A stretch of 64,000 nucleotides of DNA. Origin: Pelomonas sp. CA6 (GTDB taxonomy: Bacteria > Pseudomonadota > Gammaproteobacteria > Burkholderiales > Burkholderiaceae_C). The stretch is taken from positions 62,001-126,000 of the forward strand of contig NZ_JAKZFD010000007.1 in NCBI RefSeq assembly GCF_022549225.1, in the 5' to 3' direction. The translations under genes were made by a program, and so were the position numbers. How positions within the stretch are numbered: the stretch's first letter is position 1; each line of letters begins with the position of its first letter. Shown piece after piece: positions 42,980 through 51,227 of this stretch. The notes under the pieces were generated by a model. That model saw only the letters and a program-made list of their open reading frames with translations, ran no database searches and was not told the DNA's origin.

Positions 42980-43827
42980 GGCGCGGTGCTGAGTGTGGTC
43001 TCCAGTCCATCCTCGCGGGTGAACCTGAAGCGGGAGGTGATCACCAGGACTTCGGCGCCCTTGCGCATCTCGGGCGTGAAGCTGCCGAACGGGGCGCTGG
43101 ACTGGACGATGGCCACGGCGCGCCGGTCCAGCACCGGGTTGCCGGAGCGCTGCACGATGTCGGTCTCGACCACGCGGCCGTTGAAGTCGACATGGATGTT
43201 CATGACCAGCTCGCCATAGAGCTTGCGGCCCTTGTAGGTCGGGAAGTCGCGCGTGCCGCGCGCCTCGATGCGACGGCGCAGCGACTCGTAGTACAGCGCG
43301 TACACCACCTCGCGGGTGGCCGGGCTCACGTAGCGCTTGCGTGGTCGGGCGTTCTCGTCGTTGACGCGCTTCTCGATCTCGGCAAGCAGTTGCACCAGCT
43401 GGCGGCGCTTGTCGGCCTGTTCGCGCGATTCCTGGTCGCCGCGCCTGGGGTCGGGCGGTGGCAGCTTGGCCACCTCGCGGCGCAGCTGGGTCAGCAGCTG
43501 TTCCTGCACCGCCTGCAGCTGCGCGATCTGGGCGCGCTGCAGCTCCACGTTGTCGCCCGTTTCCGGCTTGGGCGATGGGGCGAGCGGCGAGGTGGCGCGC
43601 ACATCGGCGCGCGCCGCTTCGCCGCCGCCGGCCAAGTTGGCCTGAGCCAGTGCCTGGGCCTGCGCGGGCGGCTCGTTGCCGCGCGCGTTGACCAGTACCA
43701 CCTCCAGCGGCATGTCGCGGAACAGGCGGTCGAACCGCTCCGGCGCGACCAGGCGCAGCATGCCCAGCCCCGCATGCAGCGCGGCCGATGCGATCAGCGC
43801 ATAGTGCAGGGTGCTGAGCTTGGCCAC
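42976..43827 (-). CDS. TonB-like energy transducer
   Basis: A 283-residue protein. An N-terminal helix (LHYALIASAALHAGLGMLRL) with the TonB-type membrane anchor is followed by a charged, Gln-rich coiled-coil region (residues ~95-165). A TonB C-terminal domain then has YKGRKLYGELVMNIHVDFNG and GNPVLDRRAVAIVQSSAPFG. The gene sits between the RNB exonuclease and aroE, not beside ExbB/ExbD, and lacks the long Pro-rich spacer of classical TonB. It might serve TonB-dependent receptors such as the one at 1413 or have a separate envelope role. Confidence 0.88.
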   Translation of the reverse strand: MAKLSTLHYALIASAALHAGLGMLRLVAPERFDRLFRDMPLEVVLVNARGNEPPAQAQALAQANLAGGGEAARADVRATSPLAPSPKPETGDNVELQRAQIAQLQAVQEQLLTQLRREVAKLPPPDPRRGDQESREQADKRRQLVQLLAEIEKRVNDENARPRKRYVSPATREVVYALYYESLRRRIEARGTRDFPTYKGRKLYGELVMNIHVDFNGRVVETDIVQRSGNPVLDRRAVAIVQSSAPFGSFTPEMRKGAEVLVITSRFRFTREDGLETTLSTAP

Positions 43828-43852
43828 GTTGCAGGAGTGGGTCGGCGTGCCG

Positions 43853-45886
43853 TCAGGGCGCGGCGGGGGCGGCGGCGTCCGTCGCGCCGTCCTCGGCGTT
43901 GACGTCGATGGCCAGGGTCAGCGTGCCGGTGCCTTCTTCCTCGTCGTCCTCGGCCGGCGCGTAGTCCGCCGCCGGCGTCTCGTCCAGGCGCTCGACCAGG
44001 CTGGCGTGCACGTCCAGGGTCAGCTCATCCAGGCCGGTGATGCGCACCTTCACATGGCTGCCGCGCGGCAGGTTTTCGCAGCCCAGCGCGCGGAACACCA
44101 GCGGCAGCGTGTCGGCGCGCACCAGGCCGTCCTTCAGGACCGCGGCGCTGAGCTCGGTGATGCCTTGCTGCTGCAGATAACGCAGCGTCCAGTAGCGCTC
44201 GATGCCGCTCTGGAAGCCGTTGTAGGCCGTGTAGGCGGCATCGAAGCCGGAGATGATGGAGAACAGCTGCGCGTCCTTGGGCTTGAAGGGCGCGGCCAGC
44301 GCGGCCGTCTTGCCATGGCGTGCGCAGGCGATGATCTGCCACTGGTTGACCAGGTCCACATAGCGGCGCAGCGGCGAGGTCGCCCAGGTGTACTGGGCCA
44401 CGCCCATGCCGGCGTGCGGCAGCGGCTTGGTGCCCATGCGCACCTTGATGCCCGGCGCCAGGCTGGCCTGGCTACGGTAGATGCCCGGCACGCCGCAGTC
44501 GGCGAGGATCGCGCCCCAGCTGCTGTTGGCCAGGATCATGGCCTCAGCCACGATCAGGTCCAGCGCCGCGCCGCGCTGGCGCACGCTGATGCTGACCTGT
44601 TCCTGTCCGACCGGCTCGGTCTGGCCTTCGTTGTCCAAGCGGAAGTTGTAGTCCGGACGGTTGAAGGTTTCGGGCTTGCCGCGCACCACCTCGCGCTTGG
44701 CCTTCAGGTCCCGCGCCAGGCGGTAGGCGAAGGCCAGCTCGGCGGCAAAGGCATAGCCGGCGGGCGCGGCGCCGGTCAGCGTCGCGTCGGTGATGACGTT
44801 GTCCAGCTTGTCATGACGCAGGTTCAGCGCGATGGGCACGCGCTCCAGCCGGGTTTCGCGGCTGCGTATTTCCAGCGTGGCCTCGTCCAGCGTCAGGTAG
44901 ATGGACACGGCGGGGCAGTCGCGCCCCTCGGTGAGCGTGTAGGCCTGCACCACCTCGTCGGGCAGCATGGTCAGCTTCCAACCCGGCATGTAGACGGTGG
45001 AGAGGCGCTCGCGCGCCACCTTGTCGACCGCGGAGTCCGGCTGGAAGGCCAGCCCCGGCGCGGCGATGTGCACGCCGAACACCACGCTGCCAGTGCCCAG
45101 GCCCTGCACCGAGATCGCGTCGTCGATCTCGGTCGTGGCCGAGTCGTCGATGGAGAAGGCCTGGACCGGCGCCAGCGGCAGGTTTTCGCTGATCTCCGGC
45201 GCCTTCAGCGCCGGGAAGCCGGTGCCTTTGGGGAAGTGCTCGAACAGGAAGCGCTTCCAGTGGAACTGGTAGGGGCTGGTGATCGCGCCGGCTTCCTTGA
45301 GCAGGTCCAGCGGCGCTTTCTGGCTGCGCTTGGCAGCCTCGACCAGGGCCTTGTACTCGGGGCCGTTCTTGTCGGGTTTGAACAGGATCTTGTAGATCTG
45401 CTCGGCGATCGGCGGCGGGCAGCGGCCAGCGGCCAGCTCGACCGCCCATTGCTCGATCTGCGCGGCGATCTGCTTCTTGCGTTCGATGCCCAGCAGCGCG
45501 GCCTTGACCGTCTCGGCTGGCGCTTTCTTGAACTGCCCCTTGCCCATGCGGCGGAAGTAGTGCGGCGCCTCATAGAGGCGGAACAGCGCCGCGGCTCGGT
45601 GCGCGAGGCCGGCCTGGGCGTCGAAGTAGTCGGCGGCCAGGTCGGCGAAGCCGAACTCGGTGTCGGGCGCGAACTCCCAGGCCAGGTCCAGGTCGATCTC
45701 CTCGGCCAGGCGCTGGCCCTCGCTGATCAGTTCGGCCGGCTGGGGCTTGTCGAACCGGATCAGCACATGGGCGGACTTCACTTTGACGCGCTTGCCTGAA
45801 TCCAGCTCGATCTGCATCGAGGATTCGGCTTCGGACATCACGCGGCCGGCGAGGAATTTCCCGCCTTCTTCATAGAGGGCAAACAT
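43853..45886 (-). CDS. RNase II/R family 3'-5' exoribonuclease
   Basis: A 677-residue RNB-domain exonuclease. The catalytic acidic cluster is in FSIDDSATTEIDDAIS, with VHIAAPGLAFQPDSAVDK, the TSPLRRYVDLVNQWQI motif and a C-terminal S1-like domain (RGSHVKVRITGLDELTLDVH, quoted in part). An acidic, Ala-rich tail ends the protein. Length and domain order are closer to RNase II than to the longer RNase R. ATG 45886 is favoured over a GTG 75 bp upstream because the conserved sequence starts at FALYEEGGKF. It leads the tonB-aroE-mtgA run. Confidence 0.93.
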   Translation of the reverse strand: MFALYEEGGKFLAGRVMSEAESSMQIELDSGKRVKVKSAHVLIRFDKPQPAELISEGQRLAEEIDLDLAWEFAPDTEFGFADLAADYFDAQAGLAHRAAALFRLYEAPHYFRRMGKGQFKKAPAETVKAALLGIERKKQIAAQIEQWAVELAAGRCPPPIAEQIYKILFKPDKNGPEYKALVEAAKRSQKAPLDLLKEAGAITSPYQFHWKRFLFEHFPKGTGFPALKAPEISENLPLAPVQAFSIDDSATTEIDDAISVQGLGTGSVVFGVHIAAPGLAFQPDSAVDKVARERLSTVYMPGWKLTMLPDEVVQAYTLTEGRDCPAVSIYLTLDEATLEIRSRETRLERVPIALNLRHDKLDNVITDATLTGAAPAGYAFAAELAFAYRLARDLKAKREVVRGKPETFNRPDYNFRLDNEGQTEPVGQEQVSISVRQRGAALDLIVAEAMILANSSWGAILADCGVPGIYRSQASLAPGIKVRMGTKPLPHAGMGVAQYTWATSPLRRYVDLVNQWQIIACARHGKTAALAAPFKPKDAQLFSIISGFDAAYTAYNGFQSGIERYWTLRYLQQQGITELSAAVLKDGLVRADTLPLVFRALGCENLPRGSHVKVRITGLDELTLDVHASLVERLDETPAADYAPAEDDEEEGTGTLTLAIDVNAEDGATDAAAPAAP

Positions 45887-46093
45887 AGCGGCGGCATTGT
45901 CGCTGATCGCGGGCGCGGCGACGGATCCCGCCGCGCGCCGTGCGCCAGGTGACGTCGCCACCCTCGCGCTTGCGCCAGATCATGGATGGTGCATCCTCGT
46001 GCCGGCCGCGGTGGCAAGGCGGAGTCGGCTTCCTAGAATGTTGGCAACGGGGTGCCGGCCGGTCATTGCCACCGGTGCCCGCAGGAGGTCAGG

Positions 46094-46441
46094 ATGTTCA
46101 CGGACCCTCACGAGCGCGGCGGCGCCGCGCTCGCTCCCACGGCGGGCCTGGCGCCCATGCTGGAGCGGCACAGCGAGGCCTTGCAGGACTTTCCCATCCG
46201 CCAGCTGCTGGCCGACGGGGCCGAGCCGGCGCTGGATTTGCTGGAGGCCTGCGTCGAGCACTGGTTGCGCGAGATGGCCACGGCACGGCCCGACAGCGAC
46301 GGCCGCGTCGCCGAAACCCTGGATACCGATCTGCGCGCGTCCTTCGAGCGCGTGCGGCAGCGCCGCCGTCGCACGCAGCAGGCGCTGGCCGAGCTGCTGG
46401 ACTGGCTGCAGGCCGGTCACGGCCCGCAGCGTCCGCACTGA
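46094..46441 (+). CDS. small hypothetical protein
   Basis: A 115-residue soluble, mostly helical protein beginning MFTDPHERGG and ending LQAGHGPQRPH. AGGAGGTCAGG directly precedes the ATG, a strong argument that it is translated. Segments such as PALDLLEACVEHWLREMATA and a basic FERVRQRRRRTQQALAEL suggest a helical bundle. I recognise no family. It stands between the divergent RNB gene and the convergent chemoreceptor gene. Confidence 0.6.
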   Translation: MFTDPHERGGAALAPTAGLAPMLERHSEALQDFPIRQLLADGAEPALDLLEACVEHWLREMATARPDSDGRVAETLDTDLRASFERVRQRRRRTQQALAELLDWLQAGHGPQRPH

Positions 46442-46462
46442 GCGGGCCTCGCGGCGCGCGAC

Positions 46463-48349
46463 TCAGGCACCCGGCTGCAGCCTGAAGCGGCCAGCCAGAC
46501 TGGTCATCTGCTCGGCCTGGCGGTTCAGCGAGGCCGCCGCGGCCGCGGCCTGCTCCACCAGCGCGGCGTTCTGGCGCGCCATCTCGTCGATCTCGTCCAG
46601 GCTGTCGCGCAGCGCCTCCATGCGGGTGGATTCCGCATGGGCGTCCTCGGCGATGCCTTCGACGCCGCTGCGGACCGTGGCGATGCGCTCGTTGACCGCA
46701 TGGATGGCCGAACCGGCCTCGCCGACATGTGCGGTGCCGGTTTCCACGCGGCTGACCGCCTGGTGGATCAGGGCCTTGACCTCGCGCGCCGCCTGCGCGC
46801 TGCGCTGGGCGAGGCCGCGCACCTCGGCCGCGACGACCGCGAAGCCGCGGCCCTGCTCGCCGGCGCGCGCCGCCTCCACCGCGGCATTCAGCGCCAGGAT
46901 GTTGGTCTGGAAGGCGATGCCGTCGATCACCGAAACAATGTCCGCCATCTGGCGCGCGCTGCCGTGGATGGCCTCCATGGTGGCGAGGAACTGCTGTACG
47001 CGCTCGCTGCTTTCGCGGCTGGCCTCGCTGACGCCCAGCACGCCCTGGCGCGCGCGGCCGGCGGCCTGCGCGGTGTCGGCGACGGTGCGCGCCAGCTGCT
47101 GCACGGTGTTGGCGACCGCCTGCACGCGCATCGCGGCAGCCTCGCTGCGATGGTTGAGGTCCTGGTGGCCGGCGGCGATTTCATCGGCGGCACGGTGGAT
47201 CTCGCCGGAGGCGCTTTGCAGCTGCGTGACCAGCTCGCGCAGCCGGTCGCGCATGCCGGCGATGGCCTGCAGCACGCGGCCCAGTTCGTCGCGGCCATGG
47301 ACCGGGATGTGCACCGAGAGGTCGCCCTGGGCAATGCGCTCGGTGGTCGCGATCGCGGCCTGTACCGGTTCCCAGATGCCGGCCAGCGCGCGCCACAGCA
47401 TGGCGGCGACCAGGACCAGGCCCGCCAGCAGCAGCCCCAGCGTCCAGGCGGCCCGCTGTTGCAACGTCGCGGCGCGCTCGCCGAGCAGCTTCTCCAACGC
47501 ATCGCCGGCATGGCGGCTGAGCTGGGTCTGCAGCTGGGCGGCGCGCGCGAAGGCGGCGGTGAGCTGTTCGAGCGGGTAGTTCACGTCGCGCGCCGAGGCC
47601 TCCAGCGCCTGCAGCACGGTGTCGCGCTGCTGCTGGATGGCCTGGCGTGTCGCGGCCTGGCTGCCCTGGGTGTCCGGGGCCAACTGCGCAGCCAGCGCCA
47701 GGTTGGCCATCAGCGCCTCGCTGTCGGCGCGGTAGCGGGCCGCGGCGCTGGAGACGGCGGCGATGTCGTCCACCGCGGCGGCCTGGGCGATGGCCGACAG
47801 GTCGGCCAGCGTGTCGGTCAGCCGCGGCGCCAGCTGCAGACCCGCGACCATCGCGAAATGAGTGGCCGGATCGGGGTCCAGCAGCAGGCCGGACGCGGCA
47901 TTGAGCCGGCCCAGCTCCTCCAGCAGCAGGCGCGCGATTTCGCGGTGCTGCAGCAGCAGCTCGGGCAGCGGCAGCGGGCCCTGGCCCAGCCGCGCCTGCA
48001 GCGATTCGAAGCGCTCGCCGAGCTGGCGCAGCGCCTGCTGGCGTTCGGCAGGCAGTCCGGCCTGCGCCAGCAAGGGCGGCAGCGCGGCGAGCTGGCGCTG
48101 CACCGCCTGCGCGGCCTGGTCGCGCTGCTGCACGGCGTCCGGCTTGCTGGAGGCCGCGGCGATGCGGTGGTCGGCCAGGCGGGCCAGCAGGGCCTGCCAG
48201 GCCTCGTGCGCGGGCAGGGCAGCGCGTTCTCCGGACAGCGAACTCAGCTGGGCCCGCATGCCCAGGCCCAGCTGGGTGGCGGGAATCAGGCTCAGCAGCG
48301 CGCACAGCAGGGCCACCAGGCCCAGACGTTGTTTCAGGTTCAGATGCAT
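46463..48349 (-). CDS. methyl-accepting chemotaxis protein
   Basis: A 628-residue chemoreceptor. It has transmembrane helix 1 ([20 protein letters not shown]), a ~260-residue periplasmic helical sensor rich in Leu/Gln, transmembrane helix 2 ([18 protein letters not shown]) and a HAMP domain. The cytoplasmic signalling hairpin contains [40 protein letters not shown] and [15 protein letters not shown], the CheA/CheW contact tip. No C-terminal CheR pentapeptide is seen. The start at 48349 is chosen just ahead of the first helix; a GTG 66 bp upstream is possible. Its ligand is unknown. Confidence 0.94.
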   Translation of the reverse strand: MHLNLKQRLGLVALLCALLSLIPATQLGLGMRAQLSSLSGERAALPAHEAWQALLARLADHRIAAASSKPDAVQQRDQAAQAVQRQLAALPPLLAQAGLPAERQQALRQLGERFESLQARLGQGPLPLPELLLQHREIARLLLEELGRLNAASGLLLDPDPATHFAMVAGLQLAPRLTDTLADLSAIAQAAAVDDIAAVSSAAARYRADSEALMANLALAAQLAPDTQGSQAATRQAIQQQRDTVLQALEASARDVNYPLEQLTAAFARAAQLQTQLSRHAGDALEKLLGERAATLQQRAAWTLGLLLAGLVLVAAMLWRALAGIWEPVQAAIATTERIAQGDLSVHIPVHGRDELGRVLQAIAGMRDRLRELVTQLQSASGEIHRAADEIAAGHQDLNHRSEAAAMRVQAVANTVQQLARTVADTAQAAGRARQGVLGVSEASRESSERVQQFLATMEAIHGSARQMADIVSVIDGIAFQTNILALNAAVEAARAGEQGRGFAVVAAEVRGLAQRSAQAAREVKALIHQAVSRVETGTAHVGEAGSAIHAVNERIATVRSGVEGIAEDAHAESTRMEALRDSLDEIDEMARQNAALVEQAAAAAASLNRQAEQMTSLAGRFRLQPGA

Positions 48350-48513
48350 GGACCGCAGGCCAATCAGTGAAAACCAGGAAATTCTCGAAAGCGTTGCCGA
48401 AACAATTTGTGACACCCCGGTATCGGGGATGGCGCCTCATGGTTTGCGGGCGTCTTCATCGGCCTGTCATGGCGCCGCGGTAACTACGCAGATCCCCTCC
48501 TTCCGACGCAACG

Positions 48514-49560
48514 ATGAGCACTCTGCTGGACTTCCAAGGCGCGACGCACCGCTACGGCACCGACGACCACGGCCTGATCTGCGCCTTTCTGTTCTGCCCC
48601 GGCCAGCCGCCGCAGGCGCTGGATTCACTGGCCCAGGTGCGCGAGCAGCTCGGCGCGTTGCAGACTGAGAAGGGCGGGGAGCGCTTTGTCTGGCTGCACC
48701 TGAACCTCAGCCATGCGGGCGCGCTGGCGGGGCTGCAGTCCCTGGTCCACCTGTCCGACAGCTTTCACGAAGCACAGCAGCAGGGCTCGCGCTCCAGCCG
48801 CATCGAGCGCGATGGCGAGCGGCTGTTCGCGGTGCTCAACGACGTCACCTTCGACTTCGATTTCGACGTCAACGATGTCTCCACGCTGTGGGTCAGCGTG
48901 GAGCGCCATCTGGTCGTCAGTGCGCGGCGCCAGCCGCTGCGCTCGGTGGACCGGCTGCGCATGGCGGTGCGGCGTGGCGAGCCCTTGGCTTCGGGCACGG
49001 CGCTGCTGGACCATCTGCTGCGCGACCAGGCGGATGAGCTGCAGCGCATCGTGCGCCAGGCCACCGAGCGCGTCGACGAGATCGAGGACGCGCTGCTGGC
49101 GGGCCGCCACAGCGGGCATGAGGGCGAGGTGGCTTCGCTGCGCCGCCTCATGGTGCGGCTGCAGCGCCTGCTGGCGCCCGAGCCCAGCGCCTTGCTGCGC
49201 ATGCTCTCCAGCCCGCCGGCCTGGGTGCGCGCCGAGGATGTGCAGCACCTGCGCCAGGCCAGCGAGGAGTTCGCGCTGGTGCTGCGCGACATCGCGGCGC
49301 TGCAGGAGCGCATGCGCGTGATCCAGGACGAGACCGAGGCGCGCGTCGCGCAGGAGAACAACCGCAGCCTCTATGTGCTGACCATGGTCACGGTGCTGGC
49401 CTTGCCGATCAACCTGGTGTCCGGTCTGTTCGGCATGAACGTGGGCGGCGTGCCCTTCAGCGCGCACCCGCATGGCTTCGTCGCCATGCTGGCGCTCATC
49501 GTGCTGCTGACGGTGCTGGTGGCGCTGACGCTGATGCGGCTGCTGCGGCCGCCGCGTTGA
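48514..49560 (+). CDS. CorA-family transporter, ZntB-like
   Basis: A 348-residue CorA-superfamily protein. A large cytoplasmic N-terminal domain with an acidic strand (DFDFDVNDVSTLWVSVERHL) leads to the long stalk helix and two C-terminal transmembrane helices. The pore signature GMN is in SGLFGMNVGGVPF; the following GGVP rather than the classical EFMP loop is the ZntB-type variant, associated with zinc rather than magnesium. The C-terminus is the short basic RLLRPPR. It stands alone, divergent from the chemoreceptor gene. Confidence 0.9.
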   Translation: MSTLLDFQGATHRYGTDDHGLICAFLFCPGQPPQALDSLAQVREQLGALQTEKGGERFVWLHLNLSHAGALAGLQSLVHLSDSFHEAQQQGSRSSRIERDGERLFAVLNDVTFDFDFDVNDVSTLWVSVERHLVVSARRQPLRSVDRLRMAVRRGEPLASGTALLDHLLRDQADELQRIVRQATERVDEIEDALLAGRHSGHEGEVASLRRLMVRLQRLLAPEPSALLRMLSSPPAWVRAEDVQHLRQASEEFALVLRDIAALQERMRVIQDETEARVAQENNRSLYVLTMVTVLALPINLVSGLFGMNVGGVPFSAHPHGFVAMLALIVLLTVLVALTLMRLLRPPR

Positions 49561-49613
49561 GCCCGTCCGCGGTTCCAGCGGGATGCTGCCTCATTTGGAG
49601 GCAGTCCAAGCAA

Positions 49614-49700
49614 TTCCCTGCCAGGACAAGCACTTGCGCGCTCCGGTCAGAGCTTGTCCCGCGACTTGTCCACAGGCGGCGTGGGCAAGTCGGCAGGGAA
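49614..49700. repeat. compound inverted repeat between convergent genes
   Basis: TTCCCTGCC (49614-49622) and GGCAGGGAA (49692-49700) are perfect outer arms, and ACTTGC/GCAAGT pair inside them. GGACAAGC (49624-49631) can alternatively pair with GCTTGTCC (49652-49659). A separate hairpin, CTGCCTC/GAGGCAG, lies at 49586-49604. There is no T-tract, so a classical terminator is unlikely. It may be a structured 3'-end or a repeat-family member. Confidence 0.5.
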
Positions 49701-49708
49701 GGGTGGGG

Positions 49709-50461
49709 TCAAACCGTCATGCCGCCGGACACTTCGAGCACGGCGCCGTTGACATAGCTGGCCTCGTCGCTGGCCAGGAAGGCGTAGACGCTGGCGATCT
49801 CCTCGGGCCGGCCCAGGCGCTTCAGCGGCACATGGGCGCGCATCTCGTCCATCACCTTGTCGGGGATGGTGGCGAGGATGGGCGTCTCGATGAAGCCCGG
49901 CGCCACCGCGTTGACGCGCACGCCCTTGGGGCCCAGCTCGCGGCTCCAGGTCTTGGTGAAACCGATCACGCCGAACTTGCTGGCGGCGTAGTTGGTCTGG
50001 CCGAAGTTGCCGTAGATACCCACCACCGAGCTGGCGTTGAGGATCACGCCCGCGCCCTGCGCCACCATGGTGTCCGCGACCGCCTGCGCGCAGTGGAAGA
50101 CGGCGCGCAGGTTGACGTCGATCACCGCGTCGAACTGCTCCTCGGTCATCTTCTGCAGCCGTGCGTCGCGGGTGATGCCGGCGTTATTGACCAGCACGTC
50201 GACGCGGCCGAAGCGGGCCTTGACCTCGGCCACCATGGCGTCGACCTGCGCGCGCTCGGTGACCGACAGCGCGAAGCCCAGCGCCTGGGCGCCCAGCGCG
50301 CGGCATTGCGCGACGGCGGCGTCCACGCCGTCCTGGCGCAGGTCGCAGACGACGACGATCGCGCCCTCGGCGGCGAACTTCAGCGCGGTCGCCAGGCCTA
50401 TGCCCTGGGCGGCGCCGGTGATGATGGAAACCTTGTTCTGCAGACGTTGAGAAGCGCTCAT
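49709..50461 (-). CDS. SDR-family 3-oxoacyl-ACP reductase-like (FabG-like)
   Basis: A 250-residue short-chain dehydrogenase. It has the cofactor motif [12 protein letters not shown] ([11 protein letters not shown]), the catalytic Ser in NASSVVG, Tyr/Lys in YAASKFG and the C-terminal EVSGGMTV. The strong FabG resemblance ([17 protein letters not shown]) suggests reduction of 3-oxoacyl thioesters, perhaps acetoacetyl-CoA in polyhydroxyalkanoate or fatty-acid metabolism. It overlaps the esterase gene by four bases. No other fatty-acid biosynthesis genes adjoin, so it may be an accessory reductase. Confidence 0.92.
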   Translation of the reverse strand: MSASQRLQNKVSIITGAAQGIGLATALKFAAEGAIVVVCDLRQDGVDAAVAQCRALGAQALGFALSVTERAQVDAMVAEVKARFGRVDVLVNNAGITRDARLQKMTEEQFDAVIDVNLRAVFHCAQAVADTMVAQGAGVILNASSVVGIYGNFGQTNYAASKFGVIGFTKTWSRELGPKGVRVNAVAPGFIETPILATIPDKVMDEMRAHVPLKRLGRPEEIASVYAFLASDEASYVNGAVLEVSGGMTV

Positions 50462-51042
50462 AGCTGGAGGAAGTCGATCAGGTCGGGAAGGTGGTCGTCG
50501 AAGTCGCTGAGGCCGTGGTCGCTGCCTTCGAGCAGCTTGATGCGGCAGCCGGCGTAGCGGGCGCTCATCTCGTGCCAGTCCAGCAGTTCGTCGCCCTTGG
50601 CGATCACGGCCATCAGGCGCTCGGGATGGGCCAGCGCGCCGACCTGCAGCGCGCGCAGCTCGTCGACGAATTCGGGGCGGAAGAAGAAACGCTCTTCCGG
50701 GTTCTGCCAACAGCGCTGCTCGCCGATGTAGGCGGCCAGGTCGCGTGCCGGGTCCACCGCGGGGTTGAGCAGCGCGGCGCGGCAGCCGCGCTGCTGCGCC
50801 ACATGGGTGGCGTAGAAGCCGCCCAGCGAGCTGCCCATCACCGCCATGGTCGCGGCGGGCCAGTCCTGCGTCAGCCGATGAACCAAGCTCATGGCCTCGC
50901 GCGGCGAAGGCGGCAGCTGCGGGCATTCGAAACGCAGATCCGGGCGCTGATCGCCCACCCATTGCGCCATGCGGCGCGCCTTGGCAGAGGCGGGGGAGGA
51001 GCGGAATCCGTGCAGGTAGAGAAAGTGGGTGGTGCGCGTCAT
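50458..51042 (-). CDS. YqiA/YcfP-like alpha/beta-hydrolase esterase
   Basis: A 194-residue small esterase. [15 protein letters not shown] supplies the oxyanion HG motif, the nucleophile Ser is in [12 protein letters not shown], and the acid/histidine lie in [10 protein letters not shown] and [10 protein letters not shown]. Size and motifs fit the UPF0227/YqiA family. The ATG at 51042 follows a GTG by one codon. It overlaps the downstream SDR start (ATGA), so the two are co-translated. Substrate unknown. Confidence 0.92.
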   Translation of the reverse strand: MTRTTHFLYLHGFRSSPASAKARRMAQWVGDQRPDLRFECPQLPPSPREAMSLVHRLTQDWPAATMAVMGSSLGGFYATHVAQQRGCRAALLNPAVDPARDLAAYIGEQRCWQNPEERFFFRPEFVDELRALQVGALAHPERLMAVIAKGDELLDWHEMSARYAGCRIKLLEGSDHGLSDFDDHLPDLIDFLQL

Positions 51043-51227
51043 CACGCGGCAGTCTAGCCGTGCGCCGCGCGCGCCCGCTGTCCGGCACGCGTCAGTGCGC
51101 CGGAGGGCGATGCGACGAAATCCGGCTTTCGCATCTTCAGCTGCTGTTTGTCACATTGACGCGCGACGGTGCCGCGGCCAAAGTGCCGGCTTTGCCAACC
51201 ACAGGGCCGCGAGAGCCCGTCAATGCA

